A DNA stretch of 64,000 bases from Nostocoides sp. (GCA_016702415.1 JADJEA010000025.1:1-64000), one strand, 5' to 3'; shown: positions 7,792 through 17,621, counted from the first letter of the stretch. The notes: generated by a model not told the origin, from the letters alone. A program made the numbers and translations.

Positions 7792-9054
7792 TCACGCAAC
7801 AGGGTGCCGAGCCGGAGGGTCCCCAGGCGCGCCCCGCGACGGGCGGCGCCGTGTTTCGGTGGCCGGGTCTCCGGCCCGGGCGGTGAGCGCGGTATGGAGA
7901 AGGAGACCATCCCAGCTGCTCGTCGGATCCAGCCCGGTGAGCTGGGCGGCGCGCTTGAGCCGGTGGCGCATGGTCTGGGGATGCAGGCTCAGGGCAGTGG
8001 CGGCCTCGGTGGCCGATCCGTGGTCGAACCAGCCCTGCACACCCTCGAGCACATGCCTGTGCCTGGGCTGGAGCAGCGGGCCGAGGATCGCGTCGACGAG
8101 ATGGCGTGGGTCGACGGGCGGTTCCCCGCGCAAAACGGCCAGATACAACGCATCGGCACGTAGAAGCGGGTTGCGAGCGGTGAACGCGCCTCGCGGCGCG
8201 GTTCGCACGGCGGTGACCGCCAGGCGGAATGCCTCAGGGATGTCGCTTGGGTCGGCATGGTCGATGCGACACCCGGTCCATCCCCGCGCGGCGAGCTCGC
8301 CGGTCAGCTGCGTCGGTTCGGGCAGGAGCAGCACCCCGAGTCCGTCGTTGCGTGTCTGCAGCAGCGGCGCGTCCGGAGCGAGTCGGAGCTGGTCATGCGC
8401 GATGGACGCGAGGTCGGCGACTTCACCGGCGGAGATCTCGCCCGACCCCGCACGCACGACGAGGACACTGACGTCGAGGGGGATCGGCATACCCAATTGG
8501 GACGCACGGTCCCGCAACGCCGGTGCGGACACATGTCGGCCGGTGAGCAGATCCTGCGTCAGCCCGGCGAGGGATGCCTCGCGATCGTCCGCGAGTCGCT
8601 GCATCGTCGTGGTGTAGCCGGTGAAGAGGGCCTCGGAGAGGTCCTCGAGGGCCATCAAGGTCGTCCGGTTCAACACGATGACGTCATCGACGTCGAGCGA
8701 ACCGGCCCCAGTTCGGACGATGAGGTCGCACGCGACGACCGCGGCGACGCTGTAGGCCCGCAGCACCGCGAGCAGCGGCCGCCCGTCCGTGGCCCGCGCC
8801 ACCCCGATCCCGTGGAACCGGCGTCGATCGGCCTCGGTCAAGGACCCATCGTCGATCCACATCTCGATGAGCCGCCCGACGGCCCAAGCCGCGATCGCGC
8901 GGGTTTCGCGCTGCTGCGCCTCGCTCAAGGAGGCGTATGCCGGGATGCCGGCTTGCACTGCCGCCACCAGGTCCGTGGCGAGTCGGCCGGGATCGACCTG
9001 AAGGCGGCGTTGGACTGCCACGCGCTCGGCGACTGCCATGGCCCGTTTTATCAC
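7792..9054 (-). CDS. PucR/CdaR-type transcriptional regulator
   Basis: A 420-residue regulator. The C-terminal helix-turn-helix of the PucR family is clear (residues about 330-395): VLEGVQGWFDHGSATEAATAL, then LHPQTMRHRLKRAAQLTG. The helical N-terminus and the central GGDEF-like region are typical of the PucR/CdaR class, which responds to metabolites such as purine or aromatic breakdown products. It is transcribed divergently from the FAD-dependent dehydrogenase at 9129 with 74 bases between them. It is therefore the likely local regulator of the dehydrogenase/MBL-fold pair. The last 30 residues are Arg/Pro-rich and probably disordered. Confidence 0.85.
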   Translation of the reverse strand: MIKRAMAVAERVAVQRRLQVDPGRLATDLVAAVQAGIPAYASLSEAQQRETRAIAAWAVGRLIEMWIDDGSLTEADRRRFHGIGVARATDGRPLLAVLRAYSVAAVVACDLIVRTGAGSLDVDDVIVLNRTTLMALEDLSEALFTGYTTTMQRLADDREASLAGLTQDLLTGRHVSAPALRDRASQLGMPIPLDVSVLVVRAGSGEISAGEVADLASIAHDQLRLAPDAPLLQTRNDGLGVLLLPEPTQLTGELAARGWTGCRIDHADPSDIPEAFRLAVTAVRTAPRGAFTARNPLLRADALYLAVLRGEPPVDPRHLVDAILGPLLQPRHRHVLEGVQGWFDHGSATEAATALSLHPQTMRHRLKRAAQLTGLDPTSSWDGLLLHTALTARAGDPATETRRRPSRGAPGDPPARHPVA

Positions 9055-9128
9055 TGCGTGACAATCCCCGTCAGCACCGCCGCCGCAGGGGTTTGCCGTT
9101 GGTGAGCGGCATCGTCACGATACGGCTC

Positions 9129-10784
9129 ATGGATGCAGACATCATCGTGGTGGGCGCCGGGCTGGCCGGTCTCGTGGCAGCGGCCGAGGCCGCGGATGCG
9201 GGGCGCCGCGTGGTGCTCGTGGACCAGGAGGGTGAACAAAACCTGGGGGGCCAGGCGTTCTGGAGCCTGGGCGGGCTGTTCCTGGTCGACAGCCCCGAGC
9301 AACGCCGGATGGGCGTCAAGGACTCGATCGAACTGGCGCGTCAGGACTGGTTCGGGAGTGCGCAGTTCGACCGCGAGGAGGATCGGTGGCCGCGGGCCTG
9401 GGCGGAGGCCTATCTCGACTTCGCTGCCGGGGAGAAGCGGTCCTGGCTGCACGCGATGGGACACCGTCTCTTCCCGGTTGTGGGCTGGGCCGAGCGCGGG
9501 GACGGCCGGGCCGACGGGCACGGGAACTCGGTGCCCCGGTTCCACATCACCTGGGGCACCGGCCCCGGGATCGTCGCGCCCTTCGAGCGCCGGGTCCGCG
9601 CGCACGCGGCAGCCGGACGCATCCGATTCGCGTTCCGCCACCAGGTCGACACGCTGATCGTCGAGGACGGAACCGCGGTGGGCGTCCGCGGCACGGTGCT
9701 CGAGCCGACCCGCGTCGACCGGGGCAAGCCGAGTAGCCGGACTCCCGTCGGCGACTTCGAGCTTCGCGGCCACGCGGTCGTCGTCAGCTCCGGTGGCATC
9801 GGCGGCAACCATGACCTCGTCCGCAAGGCGTGGCCCAGTCGGCTGGGCACGCCACCGCGCCGGATGGTCGCCGGTGTCCCGGCGCATGTGGACGGCCGGA
9901 TGCTCGGCATCACCCAGCAGGCGGGCGCGAACGTCATCAACCCCGACCGAATGTGGCACTACGTGGAGGGCCTGCGCAACTGGGATCCGATCTGGGACAA
10001 CCACGGCATCCGGATCCTCCCGGGCCCCTCGTCCCTGTGGCTCGACGCGGCCGGCAACCGGTTGCCCGCGCCATACTTCCCCGGATTCGACACGCTTGGG
10101 ACCCTGCGGCACCTGCGGGAGACCGGCTACGACTATTCGTGGTTCGTGTTGACCCAGAAGATCATCGAGAAGGAGTTCGCGCTCTCCGGGTCCGAGCAGA
10201 ACCCCGATCTGACCGGCCGGGACGTCAAGCTCATCCTGTCCCGGGTCAAGCCGGGGGCGCCGGGTCCCGTCGAGGCGTTCAAGAAGCACGGCAAGGACTT
10301 CGTCGTCGCGAACTCACTCGACGATCTCGTCCGCGGCATGAACGGCATCGCGGACGACGATGTGCCGAGGCTCGACGTCGAGCCGCTGCGCCGCCTGATC
10401 GAGGCGCGCGACCGGGAGATCGACAACGACTTCACCAAGGACGCCCAGATCACCGCTCTGCGTGGAGCCCGAAACTACCGCGGGGACAAGCTCATTCGGG
10501 TCGCGACGCCGCACAAACTGCTCGACCCCAAGGCCGGCCCCCTCATCGCGGTCCGCCTCAATGTGCTCTCCCGCAAAACGCTCGGTGGCCTCGAGACGGA
10601 CCTGTCCGGACGCTGCCTGACCGGTGACGGCTCCGTCTTCCCCGGCCTGTATGCCGCGGGCGAAGTCAACGGTTTCGGCGGCGGCGGCATGATGGGCTAC
10701 AACGCTTTGGAGGGCACCTTCCTCGGCGGGTGCCTCTTTTCCGGTCGCACGGCCGGCCGGGCCGCGGCGAAGGAGGTCGGGTGA
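9129..10784 (+). CDS. FAD-binding dehydrogenase (fumarate reductase/KstD-like)
   Basis: A 551-residue flavoprotein. The Rossmann FAD motif VGAGLAGLVAA is at residues 7-17, with an acidic ribose-binding residue in VVLVDQEG. QAFWSLGGLFLVDSPEQRR follows, and the C-terminal FAD-clamp GLYAAGEVNGFGGGGMMGYNALEG is characteristic of the FAD_binding_2 family. Relatives are often annotated as 3-ketosteroid dehydrogenase-like, but the true substrate is unknown. The ATG at 9129 follows the divergent promoter region, and longer frames would run into it. Its stop overlaps the GTG of the next gene, so the two are translationally coupled. Confidence 0.85.
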   Translation: MDADIIVVGAGLAGLVAAAEAADAGRRVVLVDQEGEQNLGGQAFWSLGGLFLVDSPEQRRMGVKDSIELARQDWFGSAQFDREEDRWPRAWAEAYLDFAAGEKRSWLHAMGHRLFPVVGWAERGDGRADGHGNSVPRFHITWGTGPGIVAPFERRVRAHAAAGRIRFAFRHQVDTLIVEDGTAVGVRGTVLEPTRVDRGKPSSRTPVGDFELRGHAVVVSSGGIGGNHDLVRKAWPSRLGTPPRRMVAGVPAHVDGRMLGITQQAGANVINPDRMWHYVEGLRNWDPIWDNHGIRILPGPSSLWLDAAGNRLPAPYFPGFDTLGTLRHLRETGYDYSWFVLTQKIIEKEFALSGSEQNPDLTGRDVKLILSRVKPGAPGPVEAFKKHGKDFVVANSLDDLVRGMNGIADDDVPRLDVEPLRRLIEARDREIDNDFTKDAQITALRGARNYRGDKLIRVATPHKLLDPKAGPLIAVRLNVLSRKTLGGLETDLSGRCLTGDGSVFPGLYAAGEVNGFGGGGMMGYNALEGTFLGGCLFSGRTAGRAAAKEVG

Positions 10785-11716
10785 GGCTCCGACCCGGCAG
10801 ACCCGACCTGACCCGCTATACGGACCTCGTCCGGGTCCCCGGGGCCACGGGCGACGGGCTGGCCGTGACCTTCCTCGGGGTCTCGACCCTCCTCTTCGAC
10901 GACGGCGCCTGCGCGGTGCTCGTCGACGGCTTCTTCTCCCGTCCGTCCATGCTTCGCGTCGGACTGGGCAAGATCGCGCCCGACCCCGCCCGGATCGATG
11001 CGGCGCTGGGCCGTCTAGGTTTCGGCCCCGGTGCCCGCTCGCTGGACGCGGTCGTCGCGGTCCACTCCCACTTCGATCACGCGTTGGACTCCGCGGAAGT
11101 CGTCGGCCGAGCGGGCGGGGTCCTGGTCGGCGGGGAATCCCTCGCCAACCTCGGCCGGGGCGCGGGGTTGGCGGTCGAGCAGATCCACCTGGTGATCCCA
11201 GGGGTGCCGGTCACGTATGGCGCGTTCACCCTCACCCACGTCCGTTCCGACCACTGCCCTCCCGACCGCTATCCAGGCGACATCACCAGTCCGGTGGTGC
11301 CGCCGGCGCGGGCGGCGGCATACAAATGCGGTGACGCCTGGTCCGTCCTCATCGAGCACACCAGCGGCCGCAGCGCCCTTGTCCAGGGCAGCGCCGGGTT
11401 CGTCGCGCACGCCCTCGACGGGGTCACCGCCGACGTCGCGTATGTCGGCATCGGGCAGCTCGGGCTCCTGCCGGAGACATACACTCGCGAGTACTGGGCG
11501 CACACCGTGACCGCCGTCGGTGCCCGGAGTGCGGTGCTCACCCACTGGGACGACTTCTTCCGGCCGCTCGACCAGCCGCTGCGGGCGCTCCCCTATGCCG
11601 GTGACGACCTCGACAAGACCCTGGCCGTATGCCGCGACCTCGCCGCCGCCGAGAACGTCGCCCTCTCCCTTCCCAGAGTCTGGCGAGCGGAAGACCCATG
11701 GGCGCTCACGCCCTGA
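10781..11716 (+). CDS. MBL-fold metallo-hydrolase
   Basis: A 311-residue metallo-beta-lactamase-fold protein. The metal motif is VVAVHSHFDHALDS near residue 90 (HxHxDH). Further histidines occur in THVRSDHCP and VLTHWDDFF. The GTG start at 10781 follows an AGGAGG Shine-Dalgarno and overlaps the upstream stop by four bases. In this superfamily the zinc site hydrolyses lactones, thioesters or phosphoesters, and the sequence does not say which. Coupling to the flavoprotein suggests it acts on that enzyme's product. It converges on the NCS1 permease. Confidence 0.8.
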   Translation: MRLRPGRPDLTRYTDLVRVPGATGDGLAVTFLGVSTLLFDDGACAVLVDGFFSRPSMLRVGLGKIAPDPARIDAALGRLGFGPGARSLDAVVAVHSHFDHALDSAEVVGRAGGVLVGGESLANLGRGAGLAVEQIHLVIPGVPVTYGAFTLTHVRSDHCPPDRYPGDITSPVVPPARAAAYKCGDAWSVLIEHTSGRSALVQGSAGFVAHALDGVTADVAYVGIGQLGLLPETYTREYWAHTVTAVGARSAVLTHWDDFFRPLDQPLRALPYAGDDLDKTLAVCRDLAAAENVALSLPRVWRAEDPWALTP

Positions 11717-11769
11717 CGCAGCTGCACGCCACCACGTGGGCGAACCCGGCGCGACCCGGCGCCAACCCG

Positions 11770-13191
11770 TCAGAGCGCGGAACTGCGGATGCCGGTCGTG
11801 GTGCGGAGCACGGCATACAGCACGGCGGCGGTGATGGCGGTCAGGATCGGGCCCCAGGTGGTCGCCCACGGCGGGGCAGCCTCGATCACGGCCAGTCCCA
11901 ACGCCGACGAGACCACGGACGCCGCGATCCCGGGCAGCGAGGCCGTCTTGACGCGATCGATCCGAATCTCGTGCCGCCGAGGATCGACCCCGTCGCGGCG
12001 GTCGAGCCAGATGTGGACGAGCGCGATGGCCACCCACGACGTCACCAGGACACCCTGCCACGACAGCGCCTTGAGCAGGTAGGAAAAGACGTTGGTGAGC
12101 ATGAGGAGGTACATAATCGCCGAGCCGACGAGCACCCACGCGACACGCGGCATCCGCAGGCGAAGGACGTTGGCGCCGAACGCCTCCAAGTTGACCGACG
12201 CGAGGTAATAGTTCGCCGTGTTGATGCGGGTCTGGCTGATCCACACCAGGGCCACCGCCCAGATCCCCATGACGTGGGTCAGGGCTACGGCGACGCCGCC
12301 CTCGGTCACCTCGGCGCCGACCACGCCACGGAGGGCGTGGCTGAGGAAGATGCCGGCGAGCCCGTTGCCGAGGAAGGTCAGCGTGTAGAACACCCACCCG
12401 AACGTGACGGTGCCGTGGAAGGCGGCGTCTCGCCGGCGACCGAGCCGGGCGAAGTCGACGGTGTACATCATGAGGATCCACACGCCCATGTAGATCCCGA
12501 ACGCGAGCAGCCACCCGGGACCCCCGGACGAGAACGGGATGCCGGCCTGGTTGCCGAAGCCGGTCCACCCCTCGGGCTGTCCCTTCCGGGCCGCGACGAC
12601 GACCGCGGCGACCAGACCCACCACATACAGCGGGAGGAGTATGCCGTTAAGCCGGTCGAGCCAGTTGCGCACCCCGCCAAAGACCAGGGGGGTGGAGTAG
12701 AGGACGACGAGCAGATACCAGACGTCGATGGACCACCCGAGCGAGTCCTTGGTGTAGGTCTGCAGGGTCGCGGCCACGATCGACCCCTCGAAGACGCCGT
12801 AATAGATCGCCGTCGCCGCGAAGACGAGGATCGCCAGGGCCGATCCGGCCTTGCCGAAGATGACCCGGGAAAGCAGTTCGACGGTGAACCCGGTCCGGAT
12901 CGCATATCCGGAGAGGACCTTGTTGATCAGGCCGTATGCCGCGACCGTCACCACCAGTCCGATTGTCGCGTCCCGCACGCCGACAAAGGACGCCACCAGG
13001 GCGGCGATGTAGATGTAGAACATCGCCGAGACCAGCGACCACCAGCCCATCATCAGTGACAGGCGCGGGATGCGCTCGACTTCGATGTCGTCGTCGGGTT
13101 CGGGAACGAAGGCGGTGCCGTCGTCGGCGTTGGGGCCGAACAGGTCTCGCGGGGCAGCCGCGGCCTGTGGTTGCTGGGGAATGGCGGGCAT
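11770..13191 (-). CDS. NCS1-family nucleobase/hydantoin permease
   Basis: A 473-residue integral membrane protein with about twelve hydrophobic segments. Early motifs such as LMMGWWSLVSAMFYIYIAAL and the segment NWLDRLNGILLPLYVV fit cytosine/purine/hydantoin permeases (NCS1). The soluble N-terminus (about 50 residues) carries PEPDDDIEVERIPR. The ATG at 13191 (MPAIPQQ) follows a purine-rich site and is preferred to the longer frame. It lies downstream of hyuB in the same direction, separated by a strong hairpin. It probably imports a cyclic amide such as a hydantoin or pyrimidine derivative for the hyu enzyme. Confidence 0.85.
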   Translation of the reverse strand: MPAIPQQPQAAAAPRDLFGPNADDGTAFVPEPDDDIEVERIPRLSLMMGWWSLVSAMFYIYIAALVASFVGVRDATIGLVVTVAAYGLINKVLSGYAIRTGFTVELLSRVIFGKAGSALAILVFAATAIYYGVFEGSIVAATLQTYTKDSLGWSIDVWYLLVVLYSTPLVFGGVRNWLDRLNGILLPLYVVGLVAAVVVAARKGQPEGWTGFGNQAGIPFSSGGPGWLLAFGIYMGVWILMMYTVDFARLGRRRDAAFHGTVTFGWVFYTLTFLGNGLAGIFLSHALRGVVGAEVTEGGVAVALTHVMGIWAVALVWISQTRINTANYYLASVNLEAFGANVLRLRMPRVAWVLVGSAIMYLLMLTNVFSYLLKALSWQGVLVTSWVAIALVHIWLDRRDGVDPRRHEIRIDRVKTASLPGIAASVVSSALGLAVIEAAPPWATTWGPILTAITAAVLYAVLRTTTGIRSSAL

Positions 13192-13285
13192 GGTGAACTC
13201 CCTTCGGGAGGCGTGGTGTTGGTGTGAGCACGGACGGCATGCCTTCCGCGATCCCGGGTCGCTGGCCGGCGGCACGGGAGATGCC

Positions 13286-13319
13286 CGCGGGGTGCCGGGA
13301 TGGGAACCGGCACCCCGCG
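13286..13319 (-). terminator. Strong hairpin between hyuB and the permease
   Basis: CGCGGGGTGCCGG (13286-13298) pairs perfectly with CCGGCACCCCGCG (13307-13319) around an 8-base loop. It lies about 100 bases past the hyuB stop and about 95 bases before the permease start. It may act as a terminator or as a partial terminator lowering permease expression. Confidence 0.6.
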
Positions 13320-13346
13320 AGGTGTGTGGGCCGCCCTTGGGCGGCG

Positions 13347-13440
13347 GCGCGTCAGCCCAGTGCGCCTCGGCGCGTCAGCCCAGTGCGCGCCAGGCGCGTC
13401 AGTCCCAGTGCGCCAGGCGCGTCAGGCCCAGTGCGCGGCG
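13347..13440 (-). repeat. Four tandem 23/24-bp repeats spanning the hyuB stop codon
   Basis: Units begin at 13347, 13370, 13394 and 13417. Each starts GCGCGTCAG and continues with CCCAGTGCGC and a variable end. The fourth unit includes the hyuB stop codon and last codons (HWA-stop), so the array looks like repeated duplication of the gene's 3' end. Confidence 0.85.
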
Positions 13441-15440
13441 GCGCGGCGCCGGAGCATGTCGCGGAACTGGCGGGTGCTCTGGGCGAGCAGGTCACCGGTG
13501 CCCCAGTCGACGATGACGCCGTAGCGCCGGATCATGTCGAGCATGCCGACCTCGCCGGAGCGATAGCGGGCGGCGAGCGCCTCGGCGTCCTGCTCCAACC
13601 ACCCGGTCCGCTCGGAGCGAATCCGGGCGCGCAGGGCGGTGGTCGCGTCGTGGTCCACGGCATACTCATCGACCTCGGGGTCCACGGCGGTAACCACGAC
13701 CCCGTAGTCGGCGGCGGCCCGCTCGATCGAGACGTAGCCGTCGATGACGTCGTCGACGACGGCCTGGATGTCCCGCTCGAGGGGGTCGCCGTATCCGCCG
13801 CCACCGGCGGACGGACGCGTGAAGCTGTCCCCGGGCACGACCGGAACGGAGGAGAAGACGCTGCCAAGGAAGCGCTCCTGGTCGGTGCCCTTGTTGAGCC
13901 AAACCCCATGCGGGATCGAGGGCAGGCCGCCGTCCAGCCCCCAGGTGATCGACCGGGCCCGGTCGCAGCAGTAGGACATGACCGTGTGGCTGGCGTCGGT
14001 CAGCTTGCCGCCCTTCTCCACCCCGACGCCGCCGCGATAGCGACCCGGGCCACCGGAGTCGGTGACGATCGAGTGCTGGGTGGTCAGGACCGGGCTCAGC
14101 CGCTCCTGACCTTCGAGCGGTTGCACGGCGAGGCCGACACCGAACGCGGGGGCCGTGGCGCCGGAGCCGTCCTTGCTGGCGCGCCCGCCCCAGCCGCCGG
14201 CCATCCAGTCGTACCACATGAAGAACGATTCGTCCTTGGTGCGCGAATCCCGCCCGCCGACGAGGAGATATTCGAGGTTGAAGCAGCACGCGAGCGCCCG
14301 CTCGGGCACGATCTGGCTCCAGATCTCGAAGATCGCGTTCATGAGTTTCTCGTATGGGCCGGAACAGAATCCGGTGACCGCGTGCGGCCATCCAGCATTG
14401 ACGACCGAGCCCTCGGGCCCGATGTCGGCCGTGACGGCGCGATAGAAGCCCGAGTTGAGCGGGATGTCGGGGAAAAACGTCTTCGTCCCGGCATAGATGG
14501 CCGAAAACGCCGTGCCGTAGCCGCAGTTGAGGAAGCTCGCGACCGCCGGCGCGGAGCCCGCCAGGTCGTAGGAGACCTGGTCACCGGAGATGGTCATCGT
14601 GACCTTGATCGGGACCAGACCCTCACCGCGACCGGCATCGGCGTCGAGATAGTCGGTGGTCGACCAGGTTCCATCCGGGAGGTCGGCGACCCGGGTGCGG
14701 ACGATCCGCTCGACATAGTCCTGGACCTCCGCCATCGCGGCGACGATCGTGTCCTTGCCGTAGCGCTCGACCAGGCGAAGGATCTCGCGCTCGCAGATGC
14801 TGGTCGCTTCGGACTGAGCGTGCAGGTCGCCGAGGCCGATGTCGGGGGAACGGGTGTTCTCCACGAGGAGGGCGGCCACGTCATACCGGAAAACCCCCCG
14901 GTCGAAGACCTTGATCGCGGGGATGCGCAGGCCCTCGCCGAAGTGTTCGGTCGCGGTGACGTCGAAACTTCCCGGGACCCGGCCGCCGATGTCGGCCCAG
15001 TGGCCCTTGTTTTGGGCGAAGGCGATGATCTCCTCGCCGACGAAGATCGGCCGGATGAAGCTGACATCGTTGAAGTGCGTGCCCCCGCGATAGGGGTCGT
15101 TGATCGCGAAGACGTCGCCCGGGTGGATATCGGAGCCGAACTGCTCGAGCACCGCCTTGCACTGGAAGTGCAGGGTCCCGACGTGGACGGCGATGTCCTG
15201 GCTGCCCTGCATGACCGTGTTGCCCTGGCCGTCGCACAGCGCCGAGGAGAAGTCGCGGCTGTAGATCACGAAGGAGTAGCAGGTGCGCAGGATCTGCTCG
15301 CTCATCAGGTCCACCGCGGTGGTGAACGCATTCTTGAGGACCTCGAAGGTGACCGGGTCCAGCGAACGCTGGTGGGCCAGTGCCGGATTGGTCGCGCCCG
15401 CCGTGGGAGCCTGGGGTGGAGCCGGGGTGTCGATACTCAT
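13422..15440 (-). CDS. hyuB: Hydantoinase/oxoprolinase B-type subunit
   Basis: A 672-residue protein of the hydantoinase B/oxoprolinase family. Typical segments are LDPVTFEVLKNAFTTAVDLM, SRDFSSALCDGQG, GDVFAINDPYRGGTHFND, QNKGHWADIGGRVPGS and the C-terminal PSAGGGGYGDPLERD. With the A subunit it forms ATP-dependent enzymes that open cyclic amides such as N-methylhydantoin or 5-oxoproline, or the related acetone carboxylases. The exact substrate cannot be read from sequence. The ATG at 15440 overlaps the end of hyuA by four bases. The partner gene is interrupted, which would leave this subunit alone. Confidence 0.85.
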   Translation of the reverse strand: MSIDTPAPPQAPTAGATNPALAHQRSLDPVTFEVLKNAFTTAVDLMSEQILRTCYSFVIYSRDFSSALCDGQGNTVMQGSQDIAVHVGTLHFQCKAVLEQFGSDIHPGDVFAINDPYRGGTHFNDVSFIRPIFVGEEIIAFAQNKGHWADIGGRVPGSFDVTATEHFGEGLRIPAIKVFDRGVFRYDVAALLVENTRSPDIGLGDLHAQSEATSICEREILRLVERYGKDTIVAAMAEVQDYVERIVRTRVADLPDGTWSTTDYLDADAGRGEGLVPIKVTMTISGDQVSYDLAGSAPAVASFLNCGYGTAFSAIYAGTKTFFPDIPLNSGFYRAVTADIGPEGSVVNAGWPHAVTGFCSGPYEKLMNAIFEIWSQIVPERALACCFNLEYLLVGGRDSRTKDESFFMWYDWMAGGWGGRASKDGSGATAPAFGVGLAVQPLEGQERLSPVLTTQHSIVTDSGGPGRYRGGVGVEKGGKLTDASHTVMSYCCDRARSITWGLDGGLPSIPHGVWLNKGTDQERFLGSVFSSVPVVPGDSFTRPSAGGGGYGDPLERDIQAVVDDVIDGYVSIERAAADYGVVVTAVDPEVDEYAVDHDATTALRARIRSERTGWLEQDAEALAARYRSGEVGMLDMIRRYGVIVDWGTGDLLAQSTRQFRDMLRRRAAAHWA

Positions 15441-17476
15441 CGGGTTGCCTCCGTGACGTGGATGAGGATGTTGAGCCAGTCGTCGATCTCGGCGCGGGTG
15501 CCGGGCGGGACGACCGTGGTGGAGTCGAGTTGGTCGATGATCGCGGGACCGGCTAGGACCGTCCCGGCCGGGAGGTCGGCGCGGTCGTAGACCGGGGTGT
15601 CGACCCACTCCGTGTCCTCGAACCACACCGGACGCATGAGGCGCGGCTCGGGCCGGAAGCCAACGACCCGCTGGTGCGGCGCGAAGGCCGGCTTGGGGGT
15701 TGTCCCGACGGCCTTGAGGGCGATCTGGTAGATCTCCACCGGTGCGTCGTCACGACGGAAGGCGAACTCCCGCTCGTGCTCCTCGTGGAACCTCGCGACG
15801 GCCTCGCGCAGCGCGCCGAGCCCCGAGCCCATTTCGACGGTGAGCGACCGCCATTGCCCGAGGTAGCGCATCGAGACCAGCCGCTGGAGCACGGCATGCT
15901 CGGGGCTGCCCCTCATGCCGCAACCGCTCCGAGGCGCTCAGTTCGAGTGCGCCGAAGCTCGCCTGGAGATCGACCTCGTCGACCTCGGAAAGCGGCCGGT
16001 TGTACATCTGCGACAGGTCGTGCCGGATGTCGACGAGAAGACACCCGAGCGCCGAGGTGACCCCGGGTTGGCGGGCACGATCACCGTCGGTATGGACAGT
16101 TCTCGCGCCACCTCCGCTCCGTGCAGCGCCCCGGCACCCCCGAAGGCGATCAGGGCGAAGTCGCGCGGGTCCAGCCCGCGCCGGATGGAGACGAGGCGGA
16201 CCGCGTCCGCCATATTGGCGTTGGCGACCTTGACGATGGCGCCCGCCGCCTCGGCGAGTTCGAGGCCGAGCGGTGTGGCGATCTTCTCCACAATCGCATG
16301 CTTGGCGAGTTCCGGGCGCAACTGCTTGGCGCCGCCGGCGAGCGTCGAGCCGAGTCGGCCGAGCACGACATTGGCGTCGGAGTTGGTGGGCTCGATGCCA
16401 CCGGTGTCGTAGCACGCGGGGCCGGGATCGGCTCCGGCCGACTGGGGGCCGTTGCGCAATGATCCGGCCTCGTCCAGCCAGGCCAGCGAACCGCCACCGG
16501 CACCGATGGTGAGCACCTCGATGCTCGGGAAGATGATCGGGTAGCCGTACTCGACCGACCACTCCTTGGTCACCCGCAACTCACCACCGTGGACGAGGCA
16601 GATGTCGGTGCTGGTGCCGCCCATGTCGAGGCCGATGGCGTTGGGGAAGCCCGCCTGGGTGGCGATATGGCGCGCCGCGATCGCCCCCGCGGCGATCCCG
16701 GAGGCGGCCAGGCGCACGGGATAGCGGGAGACCATCTTGGGAGTCATCGACCCGCCCCCGCTGTGCAGGAGGAGGAGGTCACCGGCATACCCCTCGCCCT
16801 GGAGTTCCTCCCCCAGCCGGTCGACGTAACCGGTCACCAGGGGAGCCAGGACGGCATTGGCGACGGTGGTGTTGAAGCGGTCGTACTCGAAGATCTCGGG
16901 GAGGATCTCGGCGGAGGTGGAGACGCGCGCCTCGGGGAGTTCCTCCTGGAGGATCTCCCGCATCCGGAACTCGTGGGCGGGATTGGCGTGGCTGTTGACG
17001 AAGCAGACGGCGACCGTCGTCGCGCCGCGGCGGCGCAGCAACCGGGCGAGACGGCGCGCCTCGTCCTCGTCGAGCGGCTCCACGACCTCACCGGCGTAGT
17101 CGATCCGTTCGGTGACCTCGAAGCGGTCCCGCCGGCGGATGTAGGGCCGCCCCACGTCCTTGTAGGCGTCCCAAAGGTCGTCCTTGGTACTGTCCCGGAT
17201 CTCCAGGACGTCTCGGAAACCGCGGGTGGTCACCATCGCCGCCGGGGGGAATCGCCGGGTGATGAGGGCGTTGGTGGCGACGGTCGTCCCATGGCTGAAG
17301 AGCGCCACATCGGCGAGGTCGACCTCGCCGCGGTGCACGCCGTCCATGACCGCGAGCATGGGATCGTCGGGGGTGGACGGCACCTTGGTCACGCGGACCT
17401 GGTGACTGTGCTCGTCGAAGATGCAGACGTCCGTGAACGTCCCGCCGACGTCGACGGCAACGCGAAGTGATGACAC
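15437..17476 (-). pseudogene. hyuA: Hydantoinase/oxoprolinase A-type subunit, split by two compensating frameshifts
   Basis: The ATP-binding subunit begins at 17476 with VAVDVGGTFTDVCIFDE and has the second nucleotide-binding motif GLDMGGTSTDICLV. Near 16065 the frame shifts after VPANPG. The expected continuation VTSALGCLLVDIRHDLSQMY is read one frame over until about 15915, where the original frame returns with SPEHAVLQRLVSMRYLGQW. Total length without the shifts is about 680 residues, the family norm. The first shift is at a GGGG run, which looks one G short. The second adds a base at GAGGGGC. Either the gene is inactivated or both are homopolymer sequencing errors. Intact flanking sequence and conserved hyuB favour a recent event or an error. 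Confidence 0.75.
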
Positions 17477-17621
17477 CGGACCAGCCTCCTTGGTGGTCGA
17501 GCTGATGGGCCTCGCGGAGTCGCCGGCGATGTGGCCTCGGTCTCTCCGTGAGTTGCGTCACCACTGTGGCCGGAGCGATTTCGCACGTCACTAGAGGATC
17601 TCCATAGAACCTCCCGATCGA

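Noticed and set aside
13347..13440. Possible CRISPR-like or REP array
   Set aside because: The units are direct tandem copies of the hyuB 3' end without spacers.
13224..15590. 788-residue open frame on the plus strand over hyuB
   Set aside because: It is the complement of the conserved hyuB reading frame. Its product is low-complexity with no domain, as expected for antisense frames in GC-rich DNA.
15437..17476. Programmed frameshifting in hyuA
   Set aside because: Two shifts in opposite directions would be needed, with no slippery heptamer plus stimulatory structure evident. Mutation or sequencing error is simpler.
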